NCBI GenBank assembly: GCA_963693365.1
Contig: CAVNZM010000003.1
Location: 6,944,001-7,008,000, forward strand
Reading direction: 5' to 3'
DNA: 64,000 bases
Source of the DNA: Amoebidium appalachense
Lineage: Eukaryota > Ichthyosporea
The notes under the pieces are model-generated. The model was given only the letters and a program-made list of their open reading frames with translations. It was not told the origin of the DNA and made no database searches. Below, piece after piece: positions 40,870 to 62,991 of the stretch. Position 1 is the first letter of the stretch. The number at the start of each line of letters is the position of its first letter. The translations under genes and the position numbers were made by a program.

Positions 40870-42002
40870 CTTGTGGTTTCAATAGGAACATCACACCCAA
40901 CATCCACGAAACGCTGTGTAGATCTTTTTATTGACCTAGATGGGCTGTGTGGATGCTAAGGTGAGTGTGTTAGGGTGCTGCTCACTGCTTAGATCCACTA
41001 CGCGCATGCGAGACACCCTGCACACACACGAACAGGATTGCACCCACACACAGCAAAATAAGTCTCTATTTATGTATAGATTATATCCTCGGCTGGGGCT
41101 GCGTTTTCTTCCGCCGTGCCTACCCCACAGTGCTAGTGCTGTGTGCTGTTTACACGCTGGCACAAACTAACCCCCAGCAGGCACAGTCACAGCCCGACAC
41201 CCCGCTTCCTCGCGTCGTCGCGTATCCATCTATAACCGTGCCTGGTCCCCTGCCTAGACATCATCCGTTGCAAGGCCAATATGCGTGCTTGCTCGCAGAG
41301 CCAAAGTGTATCTGTGGTCCCAATACCAAAACAACAACCACACTACCTTTCTCACAACAGGCTTAGAGTGCCCGTTCAGCTGAACAGTTGGCGCGCCCAT
41401 TCTCGCGTCCGAACACATTGCTTTACAGTATAGAGGCCAAGAGGTACCCTAACCTAAACTCTGCAAAAAACACTCCCCCTCCCCAGCACACCATCATCAA
41501 AACATCTGCTTTTTTCTGTGAAACCGTCACTTTTGTAACTGCAACGATAACACGCGCACGGGGGGAGGAAAAAAGCGATGCGAGTGGCGCGAACCCTATC
41601 GACCCAATCACAGGCGACCTATATGGCCAATACAACATGCGTGACACATTATAAAAGCTTTACTAACTACAATCTTTAAATCCTGACGTTAAATTGCATA
41701 CGACATAAAGACGCCATTTATTCAATAATATATCTGTTTTATAAATTCGTGATATGACGGTTATTATAACATTCCTTCATTCGTCCGGCTTATGATGTCG
41801 CAAACACTGTGCATGCAGCTGGGGGGGCCCCTGCGCTGGAGTTCAGCCAGCGACTTGGGGGTATCATAACTGCGCGAACATTCGTCTAATTAGAAACCAG
41901 CAGATGCATAGGCCAAATATCCAAATGACGGAGGGTAAAGCTTTCAACAACAGAAAATAAGTCAGTAGGTAGCAAAGTAAGGGCTTAGGGTAATGGTCTG
42001 CA
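40870..42002. promoter_or_regulatory. divergent promoter region, copy 3
   Basis: Duplicate of 20689-21820, with an extra C in a homopolymer as the visible difference. In this copy it drives the complete WRAP53 gene on the plus strand and the truncated SPTLC2 duplicate on the minus strand. Confidence 0.5.
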
Positions 42003-55885
<13,883 letters not shown>

Positions 55886-56811
55886 CAGGGCCGGTCATGG
55901 AGCATGGCCACATGTGTGGGTGGCCACGGTGCACACCTAATTTAGCTTTTGAGTGTGGATTTTTCCCTCCCTCCCTCCCTCTTTCCCCTCCCTCCCGCCA
56001 CCGTCCCTCTCGTTTTTGTGTATGGGGGTTTTTTTTGGGAAGGGGGGGGTGGAGTAGGGGGGGGGGGAGGGGGGGGGGGGGGGGAGGGGGTATTGCGGGT
56101 TAGAGAGGGGGGGGGGGGGGAGGGGGGGAGAGGGGAGGGGGGCAGAGGGATTTGAGGGGAAGGGGTGGTTGAAACTTAGACTAATTATAAGCTGGAGGGA
56201 GAATTCTCTTGTGCTATGAGGAGAGTACTAGTGTGCTGCTCGTAGGGGTAAATGGGTCCTGATAGTGGCTGCAAAGGGTTGAAGAAGCTGCTGCCAAGTT
56301 GGATGTGTTTGTTTTGCTGGGTATGAATGCTTGAATGGCCTTTAAAAATGTTTGCATGAATGCACACACCGTCCTCGGAGTTAAAATTTTCGTCAAAGAC
56401 TGAAAGTCACCGAGTCCATAGCTGTTTCTTTGCACTCATAGTAGCAGGCATGTTTTATGGCATTGAATTGATATAGCCACTCTAGAATGTGCTGCCAACT
56501 GAACAAAGTGCACCCTAATGGCCACCAGACATAAAAGGCTTTTGGGCACAACGTCGCAATTGCACATGGCATTTAATATTTAAATGATAAATGGACTAAA
56601 TGCTCTCTACACCTATGAACAAGTGACAATAAAAGCAGAGCGCGCAAAACACGAAAGATGCAACTGAGTGTTGTTAGCACATGAGACTTTAGTCACACCT
56701 TTGTGTATTGTTTTGAGAGGTTCGAAACTCATGTGGGCAGTAGCGTGTCAATCCAACCGGAGAAAGATGTCAAATTACCCTGCATTTGTTTAACCTTAGC
56801 GGAACCCGAGC
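55886..56811. other. 3' flank of WRAP53 and AT-richer sequence up to the gap
   Basis: 55886-56160 is G-rich simple sequence. From about 56160 to the gap the sequence is AT-richer, lacks microsatellites and resembles 57612-58450 in texture. No convincing exon is seen. An open frame from 56703 reads into the gap for only 36 residues and cannot be judged. Confidence 0.5.
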
Positions 56812-57311
56812 NNNNNNNNNNNNNNNNNNNNNNNNNNNNNNNNNNNNNNNNNNNNNNNNNNNNNNNNNNNNNNNNNNNNNNNNNNNNNNNNNNNNNNNNN
56901 NNNNNNNNNNNNNNNNNNNNNNNNNNNNNNNNNNNNNNNNNNNNNNNNNNNNNNNNNNNNNNNNNNNNNNNNNNNNNNNNNNNNNNNNNNNNNNNNNNNN
57001 NNNNNNNNNNNNNNNNNNNNNNNNNNNNNNNNNNNNNNNNNNNNNNNNNNNNNNNNNNNNNNNNNNNNNNNNNNNNNNNNNNNNNNNNNNNNNNNNNNNN
57101 NNNNNNNNNNNNNNNNNNNNNNNNNNNNNNNNNNNNNNNNNNNNNNNNNNNNNNNNNNNNNNNNNNNNNNNNNNNNNNNNNNNNNNNNNNNNNNNNNNNN
57201 NNNNNNNNNNNNNNNNNNNNNNNNNNNNNNNNNNNNNNNNNNNNNNNNNNNNNNNNNNNNNNNNNNNNNNNNNNNNNNNNNNNNNNNNNNNNNNNNNNNN
57301 NNNNNNNNNNN
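56812..57311. other. assembly gap (500 N)
   Basis: Exactly 500 Ns, a round number typical of a scaffolding placeholder of unknown true size. The physical link between the host genes on the left and the viral module on the right rests only on scaffolding evidence not visible here. Confidence 0.97.
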
Positions 57312-57610
57312 ACTTCTGGGAAGGCCGCAAGCGCGATAGTGATGAATCCGATGGTGGAGACGCTCAAAGCAAGAGGTCTAAAGGAATCGGAGGGAAACGG
57401 TCAATGGTGTACGTCAATCCGTTGCCGACTACCGAGCAGGATGAGATGGAAGATGAACTGGAGAAGGAGTTGGCAGCGGCTAACAGTGCGTCCGTCACTG
57501 CCGAACCACTGGCACCCCGGTCACCTTCTCCAACTGGTTCCCTTCTGTCACCCCCTCCTTCTGGGACCCCCCGGTCAGCCGTTCCAGCTGGTTCCGGACT
57601 CGCCGACTGA
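57312..57610 (+). CDS. C-terminal fragment of an unidentified hydrophilic protein (5' end in gap)
   Basis: About 99 codons are open from the gap to TGA. The fragment has three zones: a mixed charged start (FWEGRKRDSDESD) with a basic patch SKRSKGIGGKR like a nuclear localisation signal; a short acidic helix (DEMEDELEKELAAAN); and a Pro/Ser/Gly-rich tail. It is protein-like and the frame has no repeats. I do not recognise a family. It could be the end of a viral protein or of a transposon protein whose body lies in the gap. Confidence 0.45.
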
Positions 57611-58450
57611 CACGGTGACCACAACATCTTAAAGCTTTAACCTCAATCCGATCCTTAGGCATGCTCTACCACACTATATACTTTTTTGAACCATACTGTT
57701 TGAATTAATGAATGGGTAGCGAAGTGGAGGAGGCAATCTTTTCTTGTTTGTCTTCATGGGTTAGCGTTGGAATGTGATGGTAAGTTGTGATTGATGTGAT
57801 AGTAAGTTAGATAGGTTGTATTGTATAACCCTTTACTTTGTATATTGTATGTGATGTTTCACGTGTAGACTGATGCTCATACCACTTCTCCTTTGAACTC
57901 TTTCCAAAGTCACAGGATGGCCTGCCTGATTGAGAGCGTTCTTCAGCTCTATTATGTTACATTGGGCTTCTTTGCCTGTAATAGTTGTGAACATCATGTC
58001 GGTCAGTTAGCTGGAATTTGTAAAGCACCCTGTTTAAGGATGTATTGTGTAAGACTTATCTCATGTTTTATTCACAATGTGCATTAAACAATGCCCATAC
58101 AATTGCAAAACTCCAAATTGCTGTTGTGGAACTACCGTACCCAGCTCCGTTCATTAACCAGCATGTCGCTTGTTTGCTACCCCTCAAGAACTGTGATACT
58201 TCACCTGAAAGATAATGTGCTATCGTGGCTTGCTATGTGGTCGAAGGAACTTATATCGCTGTTTGCAAACGGACACCCAACAGTTAAAACGTTGATAAAT
58301 ATATAATTGGATGCTTCCAAAGATGTTTGGGTCGCATTCCATGCACATCCTAGTTTGGGTCCTAGTGTGCCTAATAGAGATACAATATACATTTTTACAA
58401 AATATACAAGGGATAACCGAGCATTTCCATAGAAAACACCCAAATCTCAA
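57611..58450. other. AT-richer spacer left of the viral genes
   Basis: No credible gene on either strand. Composition is AT-richer than the viral genes that follow, with no microsatellites. The change to GC-rich coding sequence is abrupt at about 58450-58480 and may mark the left edge of the integrated viral segment or a deletion joint. Confidence 0.5.
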
Positions 58451-58964
58451 AAGTCCTAAGTACCCTCCTCTGTTCAATGCGAACGAGTTTTACCGGGTGG
58501 TCATGTGGTTCGACAGCCCGGTCATGATGGCTGCAGCGGCCGGCATGCCCCTCGACGGCCAGCTGGCCGCCTCCAAGGCAGAGGGAGAGGTCATGGCCCC
58601 CAACATACCGGCATTCCCCAGCCACTTTTTCCTTGAGCTGCACGGGGTGAATTCGGAGTCGTCGGTGAGCGTGGCCAACGCCGACGTCAAGTTCCAGTCG
58701 TCCTATCCGAGCAAGGACATTTTGGCCGTCATACCCACCTTCCCGCAGTGCGCCCTCCCCCTCTTTGACAACGGGGCCGTCGTCGAGCTGCCTCTGGACG
58801 TCAGCACGCACATCAACTCGCTCAGCATCAAGCTGGTCAGCTGCTACGGGGACGTGGTGGGGCTGAGGGGGGACATGACGGTTTTATTGTGCCTCCGGCG
58901 AATCCCGAGCCCCACGGGGGTCACGGCGATCCGGCCCATGGCCAAACCCCAACGGTTCGGCTAG
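58311..58964 (+). CDS. putative minor capsid / penton-like jelly-roll protein of a polinton-like virus
   Basis: The frame is open from 58311. Sequence with viral composition starts only at about 58450, so the authentic start may be the ATG at 58503 (residue 65, MWFDSPVMM) or may have been lost at the boundary. The ~170-residue remainder is beta-rich, with a C-terminal pattern of alternating strands around INSLSIKLVSCYGDVVGLRG followed by DMTVLLCLRR. That resembles the closing strands of single jelly-roll penton proteins in polintons, virophages and PLVs. Placement in the capsid-gene cluster supports this. The assignment is by pattern only. The first 50 residues (hydrophobic HILVWVLVCLIEI) probably come from flanking DNA. 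Confidence 0.4.
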   Translation: MLPKMFGSHSMHILVWVLVCLIEIQYTFLQNIQGITEHFHRKHPNLKSPKYPPLFNANEFYRVVMWFDSPVMMAAAAGMPLDGQLAASKAEGEVMAPNIPAFPSHFFLELHGVNSESSVSVANADVKFQSSYPSKDILAVIPTFPQCALPLFDNGAVVELPLDVSTHINSLSIKLVSCYGDVVGLRGDMTVLLCLRRIPSPTGVTAIRPMAKPQRFG

Positions 58965-59020
58965 CGTCACGGTGGCTATATTTTGACATACAACGGTTAA
59001 CGGGAGCCTTACAAACAAAC

Positions 59021-59266
59021 ATGGATTTTCGAGGGGTGGGCCACGTCAACGACTCCGAGTACTGGCGGCCGGCACTGCCGGACCGCACGGCCACACCACG
59101 CAGCCACACCGTCATCGTCCACCCCAACGAGGCCTGGGACAGGTTCCGGACGGTCATGGACATTGGTCGTGCAGCCCAGGGCATTGCCTACGCCGGCAGC
59201 AACATCAACTACCTGCAGAGGTCTTTCCGGGCCGGTCGGTCGGGCGGTGGCCGGTCCTATTTTTAG
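59021..59266 (+). CDS. small PLV protein with Gly/Arg-rich tail (81 aa)
   Basis: Start ATG 59021 (MDFRGVGHVNDSEYW). It ends in a basic Gly/Arg-rich tail (RAGRSGGGRSYF). The stop codon overlaps the stop region of the convergent minus-strand gene by 4 nt. A TATATTTTGA word lies about 45 nt upstream of the start. No family is recognised. A short basic tail would suit a virion core or DNA-binding protein, but that is inference. Confidence 0.6.
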   Translation: MDFRGVGHVNDSEYWRPALPDRTATPRSHTVIVHPNEAWDRFRTVMDIGRAAQGIAYAGSNINYLQRSFRAGRSGGGRSYF

Positions 59267-59553
59267 ATGTTGGTCTCCCCCTCCTGCTTCTGTATGTGGG
59301 CCAGCATGCGGGCGTCGAGCTCGGCCTCGTATTCCAGCACCTTCCTCAGCTCCTCCTGCCGGTCGACCGGCACCCTCTTCTTCAACCTCAGGAATGTTTT
59401 TTCGATTTTGTTTTCGGGCTTCTTCCCGGCCTTGTCGGCCGGGTCGAACTGTTTGTCCGTGCCGTGTCGTATGTAGAACTCGAGGTAGTCGTCGAACGTA
59501 AACGGCGACGAGTACGCCGACGGCAGGTTTTTCGTGCTCCTAGGGGTAGCCAT
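59263..59553 (-). CDS. PLV protein, charged helical (96 aa)
   Basis: Start chosen at ATG 59553 (MATPRSTKNLPSAY). The second half (EKTFLRLKKRVPVDRQEELR, then EYEAELDARMLAHIQKQEGE) is strongly helical and charged, probably a coiled coil. It is tail-to-tail with the gene at 59021. Upstream at 59583-59599 on the minus strand is GGAAAAATTCGTGTGCCCC, a variant of the A-run plus GTGTGC motif seen before other genes here. No family is recognised. Confidence 0.6.
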   Translation of the reverse strand: MATPRSTKNLPSAYSSPFTFDDYLEFYIRHGTDKQFDPADKAGKKPENKIEKTFLRLKKRVPVDRQEELRKVLEYEAELDARMLAHIQKQEGETNI

Positions 59554-59609
59554 GGCCGTGCACCGGTAGCTTGCTACTAGTTGGGGCACACGAATTTTTC
59601 CTTCCTACG

Positions 59610-60218
59610 TCACCACGAAATGAGGCTGGCGATGTGGTCGCTGTAGCTGCGCTGGGGAGGGGGTGCTGCTGCTGCAGGAGGGTGGTACGGGCCGTAGCCC
59701 ATGCCCGTGTGGGGGGCACTGTGGCGTGTCTGTGGAGGTGCGTACCCGCCCGGTGCACCCATGGGGTGTGGTACCGGCGGGGGCATGTAGTACTGGTAGT
59801 AGGGGTTGCCGTGCGGGTCCGAGTCGTCATAGCCGCCATCGCTGTCCCCTTCCTCGAACACCACCCTCGTCATGGGCTTCCGTGGTGCCTTCTTCTGCCT
59901 TGGCCGGGGTGCTTTTGGGGGTTGTGCCGGTGCTTCTGCTTTTGCCGGCGGGGGGCCGGGCGGGCGGGTCTCCAGCACCTGCAGCTTCTGCTCGAGTTCA
60001 CGGATGTAGTCCTTGTTTCGCTGCATGCGTTCCACCCTGGTGCTCCGGCCCTTCTCCAGGGCCTCCAGCTGCCGGGCCGTGGGCTGCCGTCTCGCCTTGG
60101 CCACGTGGCCGGCGTCCAACACCATGGGCTCCACACCCATGCCGGTGGCGCCGTTGGACACGGGTTGGTGGACTTCGCCGTCAGACACGCGCTCGATTTG
60201 GTTGTCTTCGGCCGACAT
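59610..60218 (-). CDS. PLV protein with coiled coil and Pro/Tyr-rich C-terminus (202 aa)
   Basis: Start ATG 60218 (MSAEDNQIERVSDG). Residues ~45-85 form a probable coiled coil (MQRNKDYIRELEQKLQVLE). A Pro/Ala/Lys-rich linker, an acidic patch (FEEGDSDGGYDDSDP) and a Pro/Tyr/Gly-rich, low-complexity tail follow, ending SDHIASLISW. The long plus-strand open frame opposite it is antisense shadow. It is transcribed divergently from the zinc protein/ATPase/MCP cluster across a 93-nt palindromic spacer. This could be a scaffold or minor virion protein; no homolog is recognised. Confidence 0.65.
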   Translation of the reverse strand: MSAEDNQIERVSDGEVHQPVSNGATGMGVEPMVLDAGHVAKARRQPTARQLEALEKGRSTRVERMQRNKDYIRELEQKLQVLETRPPGPPPAKAEAPAQPPKAPRPRQKKAPRKPMTRVVFEEGDSDGGYDDSDPHGNPYYQYYMPPPVPHPMGAPGGYAPPQTRHSAPHTGMGYGPYHPPAAAAPPPQRSYSDHIASLISW

Positions 60219-60311
60219 GGTTGGTTACCAGTACGCACACATTTTTTTACCGACGTTGGACGGTGCCAACGTCCAAAAAATGTGTGCCGTATTACAAACA
60301 CGGCAACCGAC
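60219..60311. promoter_or_regulatory. palindromic divergent promoter between viral genes
   Basis: The 93-nt spacer between two divergent start codons is an imperfect inverted repeat: left arm 60233-60261, right arm 60264-60291. Read outward in each direction, the arms give CCAACGTC, a few bases, AAAAAATGTGTGC. The A-run plus TGTGTGC element lies about 17-30 nt before the minus-strand ATG and 25-37 nt before the plus-strand ATG, a suitable position for a core promoter. Confidence 0.6.
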
Positions 60312-60527
60312 ATGGCCAACCCGACAACCAAGGTGGCATCCGACACGGACGCCGAACCATGGCAGCACGCGTGCGACTACTGTGGGCACTGGTTCAAGTG
60401 CGCCACCCAGGAGGAGGGGCCGGGCTACGACTTTGACTGTGGGTGCGTCATGACGTGGCTGGGTGACGAGCCCATGTACCTCTGCAGCTTCAAGTGCCTG
60501 GACGACTTCACGGTCTACAACGGTTGA
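60312..60527 (+). CDS. small Cys-rich zinc-binding protein, MYM/FCS-like (71 aa)
   Basis: Start ATG 60312, the first in frame after the divergent promoter. Cysteines are ordered C21-x2-C24, C30, C43-x-C45, C58-x3-C62, with the end YLCSFKCLDDF resembling the closing half of MYM/FCS zinc fingers. It probably binds zinc and could contact DNA or protein. Its TGA overlaps the ATG of the packaging ATPase by one base (TGATG), so the two are likely expressed from one transcript. The family call is by cysteine pattern only. Confidence 0.65.
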   Translation: MANPTTKVASDTDAEPWQHACDYCGHWFKCATQEEGPGYDFDCGCVMTWLGDEPMYLCSFKCLDDFTVYNG

Positions 60528-61195
60528 TGGACAACGTGTTCTTCTTCCTGCTCATTGGCCAGCCCGGGTCCGGCAAGTCCAACCTGCTCGTCAACTTGAT
60601 TGCCCGGGAGGGTGAGTTCTACAATAAACTGTTTGACCGCGTGTACATTTTCAGCCCGAGCATGCACACCCTGGGCACGGCCCCGAAAATCCCCAAGGCC
60701 CGCCTGCACCAGGACGTGTCGTTCCTCCCCGAGATTCTCAAGCTGTCGCTTCAGCACAAGAAGGTTAACCCCAACTACCGCATGCTGCTGGTGTTTGACG
60801 ACATGTCCCACATTTTTCGCAAGTCGGGCAACCTGCGCGAGTTTGTGCGCATGGCGCAGAACCGCCGACACATTGGTGTGTCGGTGATGATGGTCGGGCA
60901 GAAGCTCAACAAGATACCCCTCGAGCTGCGCAGCCAGGCTGACGCCTTGGCCTACTTCAAGAACACCAACAACACCGAGCTCAAGGTGTTGCGGGACGAG
61001 TTCCTGCCCGCCCTCGAGACCCCCCAATTTTTCGAATTGATGGACACGGTCTACCGGGGCAAGCACGACTTCCTCTTTATCCGCTTGAACGAGGGGCGGA
61101 TGTTTCGAAATTTCGAACAGGAGGTGGTGCTGGGGTCCCCGGGGTCCGACGGTGGCGGCGACAGTGACGGCGAAAAAAATGTACGGCATAGGTAA
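60527..61195 (+). CDS. PLV genome-packaging ATPase (A32-like, FtsK/HerA superfamily), 222 aa
   Basis: Drives viral DNA into preformed capsids by ATP hydrolysis. Walker A GQPGSGKS is at residues 11-18, Walker B MLLVFDD at 86-92, and the RRHIGVSVMMVGQ block ends in the sensor-like Gln125, as in A32/HerA packaging ATPases. The size is typical for PLV and virophage enzymes (~220-260 aa). The ATG at 60527 is preferred over upstream alternatives because it lies in a TGATG overlap with the zinc-protein gene and places Walker A right after the first strand. The last 17 nt overlap the likely MCP start. The tail is acidic and Gly-rich. Confidence 0.93.
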   Translation: MDNVFFFLLIGQPGSGKSNLLVNLIAREGEFYNKLFDRVYIFSPSMHTLGTAPKIPKARLHQDVSFLPEILKLSLQHKKVNPNYRMLLVFDDMSHIFRKSGNLREFVRMAQNRRHIGVSVMMVGQKLNKIPLELRSQADALAYFKNTNNTELKVLRDEFLPALETPQFFELMDTVYRGKHDFLFIRLNEGRMFRNFEQEVVLGSPGSDGGGDSDGEKNVRHR

Positions 61196-62948
61196 ACACA
61201 CCACCAACATGGCAGCCCCTTACGACGCCTCCGTGCCCCTCAACATGGCCTACCACAAGCTGACGGACGCCGGCACGTACTCGCCCGTGGAGCTCAGCCA
61301 CATCAACCGCCGGTCGACGGTCAAGACCTACCCGGTGACCGGCTCGACGTACAGCTCAAAGGGGCAGCGCGTGATTCGGTTCTCCCTGCCGGCCGTGGGC
61401 TTCCTGGACTGTCTGAACTCCTACATGACGTTCCAGTTCAAGGCCAACGTGCCCAACGCCCCCGAGTACGTGGGCGTGAAGGTGGAGAGGCTGCGCAGGT
61501 TCCCCCTCCCCGGTCAGCTGGCCCACCCCCTCGAGATCGACACCACCATAAGGGACTACGAGGGCACCACCGTGCCCCAGAGCGAGACGTTGGCCAACAA
61601 CACCCTCAACAACAACGCGGCGGCAACCGACATTTTCCCCCTCAAGGTCCGCAACCTGGAGGGGATGGCCATGATGGGGGGCCACCTCTGCTCCTCGGCC
61701 GCACCGTTTGAACGGGCACGTGTGTCCATCAACGGCACCACCGTCGAGGACATTTCAGGCTACAACCACCTGATGATCAACCTGGAACGGTTCCTGTCGT
61801 CGGCCGACTACGGCAACAGCCCCGCCGGCCGCATGCACGGGACGTACAGCCCGCAGGACGCCGACTGGGAGTATGCGGACAAGTGGAACACCACCACGGC
61901 CGCCCAGTACTCGTGCTTCAACCCCGACCCCCTCAAAAAGCTCTTTGGCATCGAGAAGGCGAGGGGGACGGACTCCTTGCCCGGCGAGGCCCTGTTTGCC
62001 CCCGATGTCGACAAGCTGCCGGGCAAGGACGGCATTCCTGCCGACCGCTTCCTCGACTACACCGCCCGCGCCGCCAAGTGGCCTCCCCACCAGGCCAACA
62101 TCCAGGCCCAAATCGACGCCACCGACGGGTTCACCTACATTCACCAGCTCAAGCTCGGCCTCATGCGGTCCGGCCGGTACCTCCCGCTGTCGTACATGGG
62201 GGAGGTGCAGATCGAGCTGTCGTTGGGTGAGGCAAACCAAGTGTTGTACGTGCCCACCGAGAACGAGAATTGGCTCAAGGACGTCGCCTACGAGATCATC
62301 AACCCCGTCCTCCACTGCGAAATCATCGAGTGGAACGCCGTCTACACGGCCGGCTTCGAAAAGGCCTTGATGGAGAAGAACGTGTACATTCCCTACAGCA
62401 CGTTCACCGACTTCCAGAGCTACGTCAAGGGGCTCAGCCCTGCCGACCTGCATATTTCGTTCCGGGGGAGAAACGTCAAGTCCCTGCTCTCCCTCGTTCG
62501 TAACGGCAACACGTGGGCCCAGGCCGGCTACGAGTCGTTTAGGTCGGAACGCAGCAACATAACGAGCTACCAGATCAAGATAGGCCCCTACCAGAAGCCC
62601 CTCGACGAAATTCGTGTGTCGAAGAACAACTGCGCCGAGGCATGGGCCGAGCTGGCTAAGGCCCTCTACTTCTTGGGTGACGTCACGGCCGATTGCATGT
62701 ACAACTCCACGTCCTGGCCCGACAAGCAGTTCATGATCGCCCTGGACCTCGAGAGGGACCGTGACCTGTACTCTGGGCTCGACACCAGCTCCGACGCCAC
62801 CCCCATCCTGCTGCACCTGAACACGGAAAAGTTCTCCGCCGGGGTCGGGGAACCCACGGTTCAGGACGACCTGACCCTCGACACCTTCGTGCACCACGAG
62901 AACGTGCTGGTGCTGTCCGGTGCCCGTGAGGTGACGGTGGAGGCTTAA
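61179..62948 (+). CDS. MCP: PLV major capsid protein, double jelly roll (589 aa)
   Basis: Forms the trimeric capsomers of the icosahedral shell. Start ATG 61179 (MYGIGKHTTN) overlaps the ATPase end by 17 nt; ATG 61209 (MAAPYDAS) is an alternative. Typical PLV MCP blocks appear in order: VIRFSLPAVGFLDCLNSYM (~residue 67), ISGYNHLMINLERFLSSADY (~193), MRSGRYLPLSYMGEVQIELS (~329), LHISFRGRNVKSLLSLVRN (~424), KIGPYQKPLDEIR (~467), then DLERDRDLYSGLDTSSDATP and a final strand ending VTVEA. Length fits the family (~550-650 aa). The frame is uninterrupted over 1.77 kb, which argues for recent integration or continued selection. The 429-aa open frame on the opposite strand is a GC-rich shadow. Confidence 0.93.
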   Translation: MYGIGKHTTNMAAPYDASVPLNMAYHKLTDAGTYSPVELSHINRRSTVKTYPVTGSTYSSKGQRVIRFSLPAVGFLDCLNSYMTFQFKANVPNAPEYVGVKVERLRRFPLPGQLAHPLEIDTTIRDYEGTTVPQSETLANNTLNNNAAATDIFPLKVRNLEGMAMMGGHLCSSAAPFERARVSINGTTVEDISGYNHLMINLERFLSSADYGNSPAGRMHGTYSPQDADWEYADKWNTTTAAQYSCFNPDPLKKLFGIEKARGTDSLPGEALFAPDVDKLPGKDGIPADRFLDYTARAAKWPPHQANIQAQIDATDGFTYIHQLKLGLMRSGRYLPLSYMGEVQIELSLGEANQVLYVPTENENWLKDVAYEIINPVLHCEIIEWNAVYTAGFEKALMEKNVYIPYSTFTDFQSYVKGLSPADLHISFRGRNVKSLLSLVRNGNTWAQAGYESFRSERSNITSYQIKIGPYQKPLDEIRVSKNNCAEAWAELAKALYFLGDVTADCMYNSTSWPDKQFMIALDLERDRDLYSGLDTSSDATPILLHLNTEKFSAGVGEPTVQDDLTLDTFVHHENVLVLSGAREVTVEA

Positions 62949-62991
62949 CTTTGAACTCAAAGGTGCAAATTGTGTGGGCCACCTAGCAAGT

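Noticed and set aside
56715-56740. tRNA T-arm-like GGTTCGAAACTC
   Set aside because: No acceptor stem, D-arm or anticodon arm at the right spacing.
56703-57632. Long ORF spanning the N gap
   Set aside because: Two thirds are Ns; the frame after the gap (LKARGLKESEGNG...) is less protein-like than the alternative ending at 57610.
59571-60527. 318-aa plus-strand ORF
   Set aside because: Its first 247 codons are antisense to the coiled-coil gene 59610-60218 and cross the divergent promoter; only the part from ATG 60312 is accepted.
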